In this document: in pieces, positions 1 through 12,900 of the stretch | Layout of the letters: each line of letters begins with the position of its first letter | Position numbering within the stretch: the stretch's first letter is position 1 | NCBI RefSeq assembly: GCF_000687475.1 | Contig: NC_057317.1 | Coordinates: 2,666,001-2,730,000, forward strand | Source: Ustilaginoidea virens | Taxonomy: Eukaryota; Ascomycota; Sordariomycetes; Hypocreales; Clavicipitaceae | Length of the DNA stretch: 64,000 nt | Direction: 5' to 3' | Notes under the pieces: generated by a model | Told to the model about the DNA's origin: nothing | The model's input: only the letters and a program-made list of their open reading frames with translations | Database searches by the model: none | Made by a program: the position numbers and the translations under genes

Positions 1-1065
1 AATCGGCCGCCGTTGGGTTTCTGAAACGATCCATCTGCATAATCAGTCTGACTGCGCGCTTTGCAGTTGATCAGTCTGGTGCTATGCTCAAGTTTAGGCC
101 TCGGCCTAGTATTGAGTTCTGGTGCCTGAACCAGCTACAGTACTTCGTACGGAGTACATGGGAGGTTATTCACCGCCGAACGAGGTGCCTGACCTAGCAA
201 GGAGAGGACAAAATTGCCACCACGTCATGAAGCGGATGAACCTTCCATGTCGGAGACGTAATTTCGCTGAAATTGTCACGGTACAAACTTTGCCGTCGGC
301 CAGCCGCCAATGCAAATCTGCCAAGGCCCAAGGCCCAAGGCCCTTGACCAACACGGCCGTATTTTGATTTCATCAAAGCAAAAGACAGCGGCAGATTAAC
401 AGAGGGAAGCCACATGCAATCGCTGCCACTCTACAGAGTCTCTTTGTCAGGAACTCTCCTCGTTGGCTGAGCCAGTCGAGTACGTACCTACCTTACCTAC
501 CTCCTTAGGTACCTGACTGACCTGCCTACCTCGGTAGGTAGGTACTTTGGGTACCTCCTACCTCCCAACCTTGGAAGGTAGCACGTAGGTGCCGTAAGAT
601 GGAGGAGGTAGGTGCTCTGTACAGTACCTCTTGCCAAGGCGAATAAAGGGGAAGAAGGAAGAATGCACAGCTAAGCCTTGCCGCGGCTGGTACCAGCACG
701 CACCCCCGACCTGCACTGCACTGATGATGATGGCACGCCAAAGAGAAACTATTCGGGGCCGAGTTCTGCATTGCGTTAGCGACTGCCCTGCTTCATTTTC
801 AAGCAAGTGCCTACTCCGTGCTGCCAGCCTGGACCAACAAGCAAAGGATACATGCAGCCCAACCAAGCAAGGTTCCATAAACTTGGTGGGTAAAAATACG
901 AATCTATTGGAAGATATGCGGGCCGCATATCCGATCACGAAAGGTACTTAGATACCTAGGTACACGCCGGGTAGGCACGGGTAGGTGAGTACCTTAGGTA
1001 CCTAGCTCAGGGCAGCTGCTGGAATATTTTCTCTGGTATACGGACACGGAGTAAACATGTGGCCA

Positions 1066-1066
<1 letters not shown>

Positions 1067-1112
<46 letters not shown>
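1067..1112. repeat. 46-base poly-A homopolymer
   Basis: An uninterrupted run of A, the longest homopolymer in the window. It lies in intergenic DNA and is not flanked by target-site duplications that I can see, so it is not obviously the tail of a retroposed element. Confidence 0.9.
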
Positions 1113-1115
<3 letters not shown>

Positions 1116-1493
1116 GAAGAAAAGGAGGAATCAGATGGGTCCGGGAGACCAGGTTGCACAAGTGCAGATCCTGTACTAGCCAGGGGGGGCAGGAGCTACT
1201 ATCAATAATGTCGGCATGTATAGGTAGAGTACGGAGTATGCAGCACCGCTCTCCGAACAATCCGTCACGAGCCCCGCACGGGGCTGCTGAGCTGGAACGG
1301 GCATGGATCGCCGCCGCGGGAGGGACGACGATAGCGCTTGCCACGGCAGGCACAGTGCGCAGAGCCGGGCGGGCACGGCGTACGGAGGTGCCAGCATATG
1401 ATGTGGACTTTGATCCCGGCAAAGGTTTGAGCGTTTGCAGTCCCGTGTGTCTGGTCTGCCAATTTCCCTGCGCAACCCCATTCAAGCGCGCGA

Positions 1494-1525
<32 letters not shown>

Positions 1526-2715
1526 ATAAACGGCGGCGGCTAGAAATATGCGCGGATAGATACTCTGCGAGTGAGGAAATCTCCCGTGTCGCGCAATAGC
1601 TCCATCATCTCATTTGACTAAAAACGGGCCGAGGAGGGGGGAACAGAGCTAGTCTAGTCGGGGATAAGCTTTGGTTTAAGTAGCCATGGACGGGCCAAGC
1701 AGGCCAAGCAGGCCAAGCAGGCCAAGCAGGCCAATGATTGCGCCGGAGCTCTCAACTCAAAGCCGGCAACCAGCCCAGGCGCCAGCCAGTCCCTGGCTCA
1801 GGCGACCAAACCTCATTTATTACTGCGGTAGCGACTGACCTTTTACCTTTTTCTTTTTTTTCTTTTTTCTTTTTTTTTTTTTTTGGGCGCTGCTGGGAAA
1901 GGGAAAGGGAAAGGGGCTGGGCCCCGGGAAGGTTCTTCAAGGTGGAAATTGCCCGCCCACTCTGCCCTGCGGGCTGGTAGAACCAACCGAGTCTGCCGGC
2001 ATGGAATCTGGATGATGGGAATCTGCGAGCCCGGGACGGAGCTCTGCGTACGAGCGTACGAGCGAGTACGAGCCACGACGCTGCGATTCATTCGCCTCGA
2101 TGGACAGGCAGGTCTGGTCTGGTCTGGTCTGGTCTGGTGGACGCAAATGGCTGGGGGCTTGTGTGTCAGGCTCAGGGCTCCGGACGGTCCTGGCCCGTTG
2201 GTCTGGTGGCTGCGTCCTGGGGCTTTCTTTGCCCTGGAGCATCATTGGCCAACCCCTGACCAGCCCTGACCAGCCCCCGACCAGCCCCCCGACCAAGCCC
2301 CTGACCGACCCCTGACCGACCACCCCCCGTGGCTCTGGCAAGTCGGATCCCCCCCCCCCACTTGACGACGTCGATAACCATGGCGGTACCTGGCTAGCTA
2401 CGAGGGTTCTCGGTGGCTTGCTCAGTGAAACAAGCAAAGCCCGTTGTACCCGGCCCACAGCCCACGGCCCACGGCCCACAGCCCACAATGAATGGCATTA
2501 TGGCACGACCCACGCACAACCCACGCACGACCAGTTGTGCCAGCTGCGCTGCGCTTTGCTGCACGTTGGCCGGCCGCATCTTGCCTGTGGTTGGTCGACT
2601 CTGGCTCCAAAGGCCGGCCTGGCAACATGACAAAACCAAACGACCCTCACTTCCCCCTGCTGCCGGCTGCCTGCTGCTGGCTGCCAGCTGCTCCTGTTCA
2701 CAGCCGTCCAGCTTC

Positions 2716-2816
2716 CATTCAAGTCTTCTCCCCCCCCCTCCCCCCTCCCCCCTACCTTACCCTCCCCTTGCCCTCCTCCCCTTGCCCTCCTCCCCTTGCC
2801 CCAAGCCGCAAATCTC
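2716..2816 (+). promoter_or_regulatory. C-rich polypyrimidine tract upstream of the GH17 gene
   Basis: About 100 bases of C runs broken by single T or A bases, with a repeated CCTCCCCTTGCC unit near 2765-2805. Pyrimidine-rich tracts near the transcription start are common in strongly expressed filamentous-fungal genes. The opposite strand carries matching G runs able in principle to form a G-quadruplex. The regulatory role is inferred from position only. Confidence 0.5.
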
Positions 2817-3169
2817 TTCAGGTCCTCCCTCCTTTGTCCAGCCGAGTCAAGTCAAGAATATAACCAAAACCCCCGGCACCTCGTCGCCATGGCCTTCTTC
2901 TCCCCTCTTGTCCTCCTCTTCTCACCCAACCCGCTGCCGACGTCGAGGTCGTCCCGGAAAGCCTCAAAGCTGCGCTTTCGTCCTTTCTTTCCTCCTTTAC
3001 TTTCTTGCTCTTGCCATACACCGCTTCACTCCTTCAGCGGGCATTCTTTTTCCCTCGCCGTTCTCTCTCGACCAGCAGATACCGCAACCAGAATTTGGAC
3101 ACGTAAAAAACCAGAAAAAAAAAAGAACAAAAAAAGAAGAATTAAGTTCCACGAGCATCTCTACACGCG

Positions 3170-5051
3170 ATGAAGGGAGGACTTTTGACCGCCGCCGCTC
3201 TGGCGGCGTTGCTTGACGGCGTCTCTGCCTCGCACCACCGTCACGCCCACGATGCTCTGTTCAAGAGGACCGCCAACGAGACGGACGCCATCTGCACTCC
3301 CGTCTGCACCACTGTCTGGGAGACAATAACCGGCAACGCCACACGTATGTTTCGTTTCACAATTTGGCAATGGCCCCGGGGGTGCTGCACCAGACCGGAC
3401 GGCACACCCCGGTTCCGGCCGCATGACGCGCCTTCCGACAGACGCCCCCCCCCCCCCTTTTTTTTTCTTCATTTTTTTATTCTTCTCTCGTTGCTTTCTT
3501 TCTGTTGGCTAATCTTGCTTGGGAATAGTCGTCGGCTTCCACTTCGCCACGCTCCCGCCGCAGACGGCCACCGCCCTCACCGCGACATCTGCTGCCCAGG
3601 CTCCGCCTCCGCCTCCGGCCGCCGCCGCCACCATAAAGCAGACGACCACCGTCTGTCCCGGCGGCTCTCAAGGGGTTCCTGTCCAGTCCAGCGCCGTCGT
3701 CTTGCCCAGCGCCATCACCACCACCAGCGTCATGGGCCCAACCACCTATGTCTGCCCCAGCGCCGGCACCTACACCATCCCCGCCGTCACCACCACCGTC
3801 TCGGACCACACCGTCATTGTCTATCCCACTCCCACCTGCTCGATGCCCGGCACCTACACCGCCCCTCAGCAGATTGCCACCGTCACCAAGAGCGGATGCG
3901 TCACCGACTGCCCTGTTTCCAGCAACGGCCTCCCCACCACGATTCCGCCGCCGCCGCCTCCCCCTCCGGCTCCTGTCACGACTTCATCAACTTCAGCTTC
4001 GCCCCTCCCCCCTCCTCCCCCTGCGAGCTCCAAGGTACCGCCGCCTCCTCCCCCTCCTGCCAGCCCCAAGGTTTCCTCGCCTAGCTCTCCGGCTCCACCT
4101 CCCGCGAGCTCCAAGCTTCCGCCGACTCCCCCCCCTCCTGCCAGCCCCAAGGTTTCCTCGCCTAGCTCTCCGGCTCCCCCCCAACCCTCGGCTCCGGTCA
4201 ACTCTCCTCCCGGCGGATGCAAGAACTGCCTTGTGAGCGACAATGATCACTTCGGCATCACCTACACTCCCTACGAGGCTGCCACCGGCAAATGCAAGAC
4301 GGCCGAGCAGGTAGACAGAGACGTTGCCGCCATCAAGAAGGGCGGGTTCCAGAACCTGCGTGTTTACGGTACTGACTGCCTTACTCTGGAACATGTGGGC
4401 AGCGCCTGCGCCAAGCACGGCATCTTCATGATTGTCGGTGTCTTTGTCAAGGCGTCGGGCTGTAGCCCCGACACGCCAGACATCCGGAAGCAGATCGACA
4501 GCCTGGTCAACTTCCAGCACTGGGACATTGTCAAGCTCGTGGTCGTTGGTAACGAGGCCATCATGAACGGCTTGTGCACTCCTGAGCAGCTCAAGACGCT
4601 CGTCGTCACCGTCAGGTCTCAGTGCAAGGCCAAGTACAGCGGGCACTTCACCATCTCCGAGACGCTCAACATCTGGCAGCGCACCGACGTGTCGTCGGCC
4701 ATTTGCTCCGTCGTCGACGTCACCGGCGCCAACATCCACGCTTACTTCAACGCCCAGATCTTGCCCAGCCAAGCTGGTGACTTTGTGCTGGGACAGCTCA
4801 ACATCCTCAAGACCATCTGCCCCGGCCATGACGTCATCAACCTGGAGTGTGGTTACCCGAGCAGTGGCGAAGCCAACGGCCTTGCCATTCCCGGCATTTC
4901 GGAGCAGAGGATAGCCATCGAATCGATCCGTCGCAAGTGCGGAAACAAGACGGTCTTCTTCTCGTTGGAGAGCGATATGTGGAAACCGCCAGGCGCATGC
5001 CAATGCGAGCGCAGCTTTGGACTTGCAGCCGTGTTCGACCTGGTGCTGTAA
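3170..5051 (+). CDS. Secreted GH17 cell-wall glucan 1,3-beta-glucosidase
   Basis: Two exons, 3170-3344 and 3529-5051, give 565 residues; the intron (GTATGT..TAG) keeps phase and joins ..ETITGNAT to LVGFHF... The N-terminus is a signal peptide (about 1-20) followed by a His-rich stretch and a Kex2-like Lys-Arg in ALFKRTAN. A Cys-containing fungal region follows, then a long proline/serine/alanine linker with repeated PASPKVSSPSSPAPP units (about 195-290). The C-terminal 275 residues are a GH17 domain: the acid/base is E401 in VVGNEAI and the nucleophile is E498 in NLECGYPSSG, matching the family E-x-G-[WY]-P signature. GH17 enzymes of this class (Scw4/Scw11/BtgC relatives) cut or remodel beta-1,3-glucan at the wall. 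No GPI signal is visible at the C-terminus, so it is probably secreted or wall-bound through the linker. The intron carries a 13-C plus 9-T run. Confidence 0.93.
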
Positions 5052-5682
5052 AAACGCCGACCTGTCGACCAAGGACCTGGGTCTTTTTTCCTTTCTTTCC
5101 CCTTCTTCTTTTCTTTTTGGTTTCTTGTCAAGAAGAAAGAAACAAAAAAAAAAAAAGGAAGAACAACAAGACTGGTTGCGTGTCCCCCGTCCCTTTTTGG
5201 ACACTGGCTGTGGTGAGAGCGTGCTGATGGGGCTTGGACATGGGTTGTCGCTGATTGTACATGAACCAAAACGGGGCGTAATAACGAGCTGTACCCGGCC
5301 CGGATCTCAAGGAGCAAATTCTTTTTTTTTTTTTTTTTTATCCATATACATATTATATTACCACTGTATCTTTTGCTATCGTCGGAGTGTTTTGACAAAT
5401 GCCTGTCTGGTGTGTGCCCTTGGGTGGCTTAGCTAATCTGACTCGTGCCGCCGTCCAGCGTCACAGCGATTCGGGGCGCAGTGAACCGTGAACCGTGAAC
5501 CGTGAACCGGTGCTGGTTGATGCTACATATCAGCTGATTGCCTCTTCAGAGTTACATGTACTCGTTTCGTTGCCTTTCTTTCCTTTTTCCCTTTCCGGAC
5601 CCGCAACCCCCCACTGCTGCTCGGACCGGTTGCTGGCGCGGCCCCTCCCGATCCCCGACCAGCGCCACAGAATTTTTAGAGT

Positions 5683-5790
5683 ACGTAAACAGAGCGGGAA
5701 GGGTTTTCAAACACACCGGGAACGCTAAGCCTAAAAGAGAACTTATACCTTTGCACATATTTTCTATAAGTAGTGACGTGCCGCATTTTT
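5683..5790 (+). repeat. Left terminal inverted repeat
   Basis: Begins ACGTAAACAGAGCGGG and ends ACGTGCCGCATTTTT. It is near-identical to the reverse complement of 6302-6409. Confidence 0.9.
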
Positions 5791-6301
5791 ACTGCTGCGA
5801 ACCTTTAAAGTGTGCATACATACTTATTGTTGATAGGAACTCGGTATACCCAGTTGTACGTAGGGTCGCGCGCGTGGTATCAGGTACCGTATGGTCACCA
5901 AGCAAAGGATTCTATTACTTTACTTGTGACTAACTATCAAAGGTAGGAAAAGGAGGCAAAAGGAAGAATTACACGATATTTTTCTTTTTTGTGCGCGTGC
6001 TGTGGTCACGTGTATCGGCGCGGCCGGGCCGGGTTGCCCGTATGCCCAATTAAGGCGTAGGGAAAAGGGGCCACAACATAACCCAATTGTCAATATGCCC
6101 AATTGGAGCAATTGCGATAGCGATTCCGACAACTAAAGTCGTGTGCATACAAAGCGATATATGATATCTACACTTAATATCAGATAAAGTGATAACATAG
6201 GGCGTCGGGGTTGCTTCTGAAGCTATTGCGTAGGCAAAAGTCGTGATAATGTGTATGGTGGTGTAAGAAGGAGAAAAGTGTATGGAGTAGCAGGAAGGAA
6301 G

Positions 6302-6409
6302 AAAAATGCGGCACGTCACTACTCATAGAAAATATGTGCAAATATACAAGTTCTCTTTTAGGCTTAGCGTTCCCGGTGTGTTCGAAAACCCTTCCCGCTC
6401 TGTTTACGT
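6302..6409 (-). repeat. Right terminal inverted repeat
   Basis: Reverse complement of the left repeat with about 103 of 108 positions matching. Differences cluster near the ACTTATACC segment of the left copy. Confidence 0.9.
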
Positions 6410-7593
6410 GCTTATAAAAAACACCCTAACGCAACCCTTCTTCTCCCCGTAACCAAGGTACCCCTACCTAAGCCAAGTCGTTTCATTCGTCATCACATGT
6501 ACCTGTACCCGTACCCGTGGATTCGCAACAAACGCCCCCCCCCCAAAGTTGGCCGAGCGAACCAGACCCATCGTGAACTGCGGACATGGCGGGCAGCGGC
6601 GGACCCCGTCGGCCTGGGACGAAGAAAGATTTCGCGGGAGCAAGTCGGAACAACACAACACGGTGGAAACGAAGCTGAAGCTGACGCTGGGAGGAAGTGT
6701 GTGCGCCGCGTCACGGCATCTCAACGGCAACGTGTGCAGAACGTGTGCAACGGCAACATGTTGCTTGCCGCGTCGCCTGCCTGGCCTTGACTGGCACACC
6801 GACCGACTCGAGATGAAATGAAATGAAATGAAATGAAACCGCTGAGAAACGGGCAGGCTGAAACACCAAGCGCCGAGCAGCTTGGCTTGTTGTGGATTTG
6901 CATGTCCAAGCCGCTGCGCCATGCTTTGCGAAGACGGCCCCTGGTTCTTGCGGGATGCAATGATGCAGGATATTTTCCAAAACAGCCTCCATTGCTGCCA
7001 TGCATTCTTTTTTTTTTTTTTTTTTTTTCATAAGCAAAAAGATAGTCGACACTGAAGAGCCGGAAAACAAGACAGAAAACCCGTAGTATGCTCAACGCCA
7101 AAAGAACGCGAAAAACAAAGAGAGACGCATCAAGTTGCGAGTACACCGTGTCAGTTCAATCTACAGGGTCGTGTTACCGTTGCTCACCCAAGGAAGAGAT
7201 AAATGAAGAATCCACCGGTGGTGATGGAGGCTAGGTATTTTCAACATAACGGCCCAGAAACGTACTTTCAACATGTCCTGTGACCAAAGGCATCGTACTG
7301 AGGGGGGAAAAGAAAGGAAGAGAGAGAGAGAGAGAGAGACGGCCAATGGCCCGGTGTCATACTCGAGTCTCGGGGACGGTACAGGGTAGTTTTTTCTCCC
7401 GAAAGACTCCCATGGCCAACACGCGCAATCGGAGATAATAGCAGTGTCGACGAGCAATTGATCAATCGGTACCAAACCAAACTGACTTTGTCGGAAGAAA
7501 AGAAAGAAATGGGGGAAAATGAAACGACCGTGAATTTCTTCATCTCGTCGCTTCGTCGCCTCGTCGCTTCGTCATTTCGTCATTTCGTCACGG

Positions 7594-9924
7594 TCAAAAC
7601 GGTTCGAGATGCGCATCCAGCAAGGCTGGCCCGTGACTGCGAGCCCACCTACTTCGAAAGCAGCCGCCCTCGTCTTCCCCGACACGTCGACCTCGCGACG
7701 AGTCTCGCTGGCGCAAGCTGTCTCGCACCGACCCTGGTCCTCGGCCGCAGCGTTCCACTTGCATCAACCCGCCTCGGTGCGTATCGCAGCACAAGATGTT
7801 CACGTCTTGGCCGTCGTTGGCAAAGGCAACCCCGCCAATCTCCCCAAACACGTCGATTGTCTGCTTGGAGGAGAATGTCTGCGCGTCGATAAAGTTGACG
7901 AAATCCGTCTCCTCGGCGGCTACCAGAACGGGATGCCCACTTCCTACCGGCGAGAAGCGCAGACCGCGCACACTGGCCATCTCGGATCGGATCGTGCAGA
8001 TGGACGTGCTGACGCCGCTCGAGTTGCACCACTTGCGCGCATCCCAAATCTTGACTCCACGATCCTGAAACCCAGTGGCCACCGTCCAGCCATCCTCGGA
8101 CCAGTCGCATGCGAAGCCGTAGTCTCGATGTCCCGTCAGCTCCTGCAGGATCTCGCCAGTGTCCGCGTTTGTGATGAAGACGTTGGGGCAGTCGCCAACA
8201 ACCACGCGCAGCCGATGATCCGGCGACAGCGCCGAGCAATTCACGGCGCAAGGGTATGTCGTCTCCGAGATGAAGTGCTCGGTATTGACATCCATTACCC
8301 GAAACCCGCAGTCGTTGCTGGCAATGGCCGCCACCGGCCCAGCTGACCGCCTCGGCCGATACAGTCTGATGTGATTGGTTATGCCGCTAAAGTCGGACGT
8401 AATCTGCCCTTCGACGAACCTCGTCCTGTCATTGCAGTTCAACGACTTGAGGCAATAATCGCCGTTGAAGGTGCCGCCCATCAGCACCCCGCATCCTGCG
8501 TCCAGGGTCGATATAGCACCGCCCATGGCGGGGAAATCCCGCATGCTCATTACGCAGTCGGTTTGCCGCGAGACCGTGTTGATCCTGTTGACACCCACGG
8601 GGCTTGGATAGTAGGCATGAGTTCTTGACGGGCAAGCGAGGACACTACGAAGCTGGAAGTGGGCAAGGTGAACGTCCTGGCGGATCGTCATTTTCCTGAA
8701 GCGGAAGAAGCTTTGGCATGAAGGAATGCCAGCATCGTCAACATGACGCTGTCGACGGCATTAGTCAAAACAAGGTTTCTTTTTTCTCTTTATAAAAAAA
8801 AAAAAAAAAAAAAAACACACAAGGACGGAAAAAAAAGGTCGCAATAGACAAACAAAAAGGGCAGTGCGTTTTCAAAGAGTACAACGTACAGTCAGCTCAT
8901 CGGATCCCGCTCGGTTCACGTAGTTCTTGTACGTCTGGCGGCGTCTCAGCCTGGCAGCGCTTCGGGTAGTCTCCATGGCCAACCAGTTTAGGGCTTGAAA
9001 ATCACACTCGTCTCCGCCCAAGTCCGAATATCTCACCTCGGAGACGTCGGTACCCGCCTGGTCCAGAACTTGATGAAGATGCGGCGGGCGGACGAAAGAA
9101 GCCTGTGCAAAGCCGCTCTGATACGCCCAATTCCGGAGAAAATCGACGAGACCGAGGTTTTCGGACCCAGGAATGGTTGGATTGGGGTTGCTAAGCTGAA
9201 CAGGCGGCAGAGCATCCGCATAGTCATCCCAAGAAGACATGCTCATAGACTCGACGACGACGGGGGCCTGTGCTAGACTGTCGGCTGCGCCAGCCCATGC
9301 CGCAGGCGGGTGATGCGGCGTAGCCATCGTAGGAGCGGCGCCGTAGAGGGCTTGAAGATGTAAAGCAATGTTCGATGGACCGTTCAAGTCAAGGTAGGGA
9401 TCAGGGGCCTCATCAATAGAAGCTTCATCTTGGTCTGCCTCCATGTCAGCCAAGTCCGACGTCGTTGACCTCGGATCGTCGCTAGCCTCGTAGCCGTCAT
9501 CGGTACTGGCACCACCTGGTTGTGAGCTGAAATCGGTGTCGGCACGAGTCGCTGATGGAACTGGTTCGAGAAACACGCCGCCTTCATTGTCGCTCAAATC
9601 CTCCTCATCAAAGACATCTTGTCCACCGGAGCTTGCAGACGAGTCAAGACGCGATGACGAGGGGTGATGCACAGCATGTGGAGGGGGGTTTCGACATGCA
9701 TGGGGAGTGTTCGATGCGATGGTCTCTGGGGGGCTGGTCCGGGTATTCGTCGTGAGCATGCCAGCGCTGGCCAGGTGACTGTCGGCGACTTGGTGATGGT
9801 GATGGTCCTCGGGGATAAGGAGGATCCCTGCGCGGTTCTCGGGTCTTTGAGAGTCTTGCTCATGCTGCTGCGAGCAGATGGACTCGCCGCAACACTCCAC
9901 TGTGGACGATGTTGGCGATTGCAT
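7594..9924 (-). CDS. WD40-repeat protein (fungal, DUF2415-like C-terminus)
   Basis: Two exons, 9924-8890 and 8748-7594, give 729 residues; the intron (GTACGT..CGACAG, with an A/T homopolymer) joins ..GSDELT to RHVDDAGIP in phase. The first in-frame ATG is at 9924; the open frame extends slightly upstream only with a TTG. The N-terminal 250 residues are low-complexity and acidic (Ser/Asp/Glu/Pro, a short His run), typical of a disordered region. The conserved part starts near YKNYVNRAGSDE and FFRFRKMTIRQDVHLAHFQLR and continues as WD40 blades, the clearest one ending VKIWDARKW at roughly residues 550-590. The following segment, FSPVGSGHPVLVAAEETDFVNFID then FGEIGGVAFAN, resembles the short DUF2415 motif of fungal WD proteins. 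This is a likely scaffold; partners are unknown. The last 60 residues look poorly conserved, so the exact 3' end is less certain. Confidence 0.8.
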
Positions 9925-12900
9925 GACCTTCAAGGAGGGGCGTTTGAAGAATATTTAAATCGCCCGCTAGCCTAGATTACGCCAAGAGCTGGTTTCAACT
10001 TGTCTGCGTTCTGCGTTCCGACGCCCTCGCTTCTCGAAGTCTGGCAGGTCACTAAGCCGGAAGCAGCTATGGCCGGTCTGATGTGTCACAATCAAGGACT
10101 TGCTTTTTGCGAGTGCCGCTACTTCAATTTTGCGCGGCACCTGCTCCGCTGATCCCTTGCTCGGAGTATCGACGTTCCCTCGCCCGCTCCCAGTGTCGGG
10201 CACATGGATGTTATGTTGCCGGTGTGTTCCTTTCCCCTCTCTTTCCTCTCTCTGATCTCACTTGTCCTTCTCCTTTATTACGTCAATGGCTGCGCAAGAT
10301 GAGGTGGTGGGTTCGTGATTCGTGATTCGTGATTCGTGAACTCGTTTTTTGCTTTTTTGTCATGCAAATACTCCGCATCCGCAGCTGGGTGAAGTGTTGA
10401 TCTGATCGGGAGGGGCACCCACAGGGGGGGGATTCACTTATTTTCATGGGTGGCTGTGGCTGCTTTTGGTGCTTTTGAGTTTTGGGCCCAGGGGCGTGGT
10501 GGGTCAACGAAGCCGACGGCTCCCATTCCAATGAGACAAGAAGTGATGTATGTGTGGTATGAGGTTATGAAGCTATGAGCACGGCCGAGGAAAACCGACT
10601 ACTACATGTCAGTTGGCTGGCTTCACTTTTCGCCAGCGACAAATGACAAGAGAAGCCGGACCGAGACAGGGGGAGGGACTGTTTTGACAAATGCCTGGTC
10701 AGTTCCATAAGCTACGACACATCGAGAGGTAAATTTCATATTCTTTCGAGCGTCTTCCAGGACAGCAATGCAGAGGGAGAATGGTTGCAGATACAGAACT
10801 CAAGAGATGCCAACCCAATGCTTCCCAGCAGAGTCGCGTCAGTTCTGTTCATCTGGCGTCCGTCACGCCCCAAAGGGCAGACAGGTCACACGGGAGGTTG
10901 AGTGCGTAGTACGAACTCCGTACTCCGTACGTCCGTACCTCGGATTCAAAGCCAAGAAACAAGAATGTGTGAACGTGTTGCGGATTGCGGAGGGCGTTGA
11001 TGGCGGATCCGCCAATGACGGTCCAGCATCCAGGGATGGGGGTTCTCAAGGTTGACAGTGCCACCCACAGTGGTGTGTTTGTTGCCTGCGATGCGGGTTT
11101 CCCCCCACCACCTAGGTTGGTAGTTAACAGCACTTTTAAAGCGACAAGACGGGAAATTTGTCGAGGCTCTGGGTCTGGGTTGCTTTTCATGGCATGCAAC
11201 CGAAGAACAAAGACTGAAAATGAAAACCCCGGGAAGCTAAAGAGTTTTGAGGAAAAGACAAGTCGCTGTCGGGGACGGGTGCGGCACGTGGTGTAGTGAT
11301 GAAGCCACGAAAGCAAAGAGATGCCTTGCTACGTGCTGCTGTGTATATGAGTAGTCGGTTGATCCTGGGCTTGAATGATAAAGGTGGTGGACTGACATGA
11401 CAGCAACTCGGGCGGGAGTGGAAGCTGGTGGGCCTGTTGTGACTAGAACGAGGGCATGGGTTGGGCTGGCGGAGACGGCCAACATGTGGTCAATATTAGC
11501 AACTTGAGTGCCGTAGAGTTCCTCCTGTGCTTGCTTGCTTGCTTGCTTACTGTAACCAGAGAAAGAATTGGTCATTTTGCTCTGAAGTTACCCTGCCAGT
11601 TGCAGCAAGGAGGCGGCGGGTAGTCAATATGTGGAAACTGAGCGGATGAGAAAGAGAAGACGGCGGGGAGGCGGGGAAGAAGAACAAAAAAAAAAAAAAA
11701 AAAAAAAAAAACCCTCCGGTTTGGATGCCATTGCCAGGTACCAGGTTGGTACCCCAAGGTACAAGGGTCTTGTTTCCCCATAGCAAGTCATCCCAGGTTC
11801 TTCGACTTGATGCCAAAACGGCCGCCTTTGAGTTTGGATCGCTCTTTCCCTCTTGCTTGGGGCGGAGGTTGGGGGGGGGGGGGGGGGCGGGTGGGCTGGA
11901 GGGAGACCGACCAGAGGAAAAAAAATGTCCATTGTCAGTCACGCATGAGACCTCACGTGGTACTCAGTTCCAACAAGTTACAACTCATGGTCTGCCAAGT
12001 ACCTCCCAAAACCGACAGCCCCCCGAGAAAAAGCGAACCTGTTTACTCGCAGACTGACTGCTCATGGCCGAGCGGTTCCACGCCAATTTCGTCCCGCCAG
12101 TCTCGCCTGATTCTGCCAGACTGATTCCCTCCTCTCGCTCCTCCTCGGGTCCTCCGTACACGTCCGTCAACCTGATTGGCAGTACATGACGGCATGCCCA
12201 TGCCGGCACCCACGCACTCACCACCCCTTTGCGCACGACGTTGCTCAGTTACAGACTTGAAGGCTTACCACAGGATACAGGATGGGTGCTTCCAGCAAGT
12301 ATCAATATGAAATGAGTTGGTGCGTAGCCATTAGTGTACTCCGTACCGCTGGCCACTCGGCCCCAGTCGGGCAACCCGACCACTATACTAGCAAGGGTTC
12401 TACCGGCTCTCTACCCATTACTATTACTACATCGCGAAGAAATGCTGCGACTGGTGCTGCTAAAAACTACGAAAGCTACCATGCCTAGCTCAGGTTGAGG
12501 ATTCAACGACTCCATAATGGCCAGCTGGCTGGCAGCATGCTCGGGATAGCGATGGGTACGCGACAAAGCCTCTGCATACTATTCACACGTTCGCGCAAAG
12601 GGCCTCGTTTGCCGCACTATGCACCACCTACGCACCCAAGTGAAACCTGCTGACGAGACGTGGAGACCTGGCTCTTGCCGCCTCGAGTCGAGGCCCGGGT
12701 GGTTGGTCCGAGGAGAAAGCAGGCAACGACCACCTTGCCGAGCCGCGCCAAAGGGGTGGAAGAAAATGTCCCACTTCTGACAGCACGGGCGCAAACTCAC
12801 CATGGTCCACGTACGTATATCCGAGCCGCCGCGGCTGACGGCGACGACAAGTTTAACAAGCGCAAGTCGAGTATATATTGCTGGCCTCCATGGCCAAAGA

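Larger units (their letters stand above)
1..3169. other. Gene-free left flank and GH17 promoter region
   Basis: No open frame here resembles a known protein. The stretch holds a 46-base poly-A run (1067-1112), a 9-base tandem repeat GGCCAAGCA at about 1693-1732, a GGTCT/TCTGG repeat at about 2105-2138, and many copies of GGTAGGTA/TACCTACC near 480-560 and 950-1010. From about 2716 to 2816 the plus strand is almost pure C and T, typical of leaders and core promoters of well-expressed ascomycete genes; this is likely part of the promoter or 5' leader of the glucanase gene that starts at 3170. Confidence 0.6.
5670..6422. mobile_element. MITE-like non-autonomous element with 108 bp TIRs
   Basis: Bases 5683-5790 reappear as their reverse complement at 6302-6409. 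I count five mismatches in 108 positions, four of them transitions. Weaker similarity (a T-rich stretch then AG) continues outward to about 5670 and 6422. The 510-base interior is AT-rich, has no frame long enough for a transposase, and shows short internal repeats such as GTGTGCATAC near 5808 and 6140. The structure fits a miniature inverted-repeat transposable element or a deleted DNA transposon. I could not identify a clean target-site duplication, so the superfamily is undecided. Confidence 0.8.
5052..7593. other. Intergenic region with a TIR element, no gene
   Basis: This lies between the 3' end of the glucanase gene and the 3' end of the minus-strand WD40 gene. It holds a poly-T run near 5323-5339, a 7-base tandem repeat GTGAACC at about 5480-5511, the inverted-repeat element at about 5670-6422, a GAAAT pentanucleotide repeat at about 6811-6838, a poly-T run at about 7010-7029 and a short (GA)n run at about 7320-7339. 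No long frame resembles a known protein. AT content rises clearly inside 5670-6422. Confidence 0.6.

Noticed and set aside
2413..3216. 267-codon frame overlapping the glucanase start
   Set aside because: It runs through the C-rich promoter tract and is Pro/Ser-biased; the signal peptide at 3170 is in another frame.
3993..5204. 403-codon frame antisense to the GH17 gene
   Set aside because: The plus strand carries the GH17 catalytic motifs; the antisense product is compositionally biased and matches nothing.
5480..5511. GTGAACC and other short tandem repeats as a CRISPR array
   Set aside because: Units are 5-12 bases, directly abutting with no unique spacers; the genome is fungal.
7609..8346. 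245-codon plus-strand frame
   Set aside because: Opposite the WD40 exon, which has a clear WD blade; no support for the antisense.
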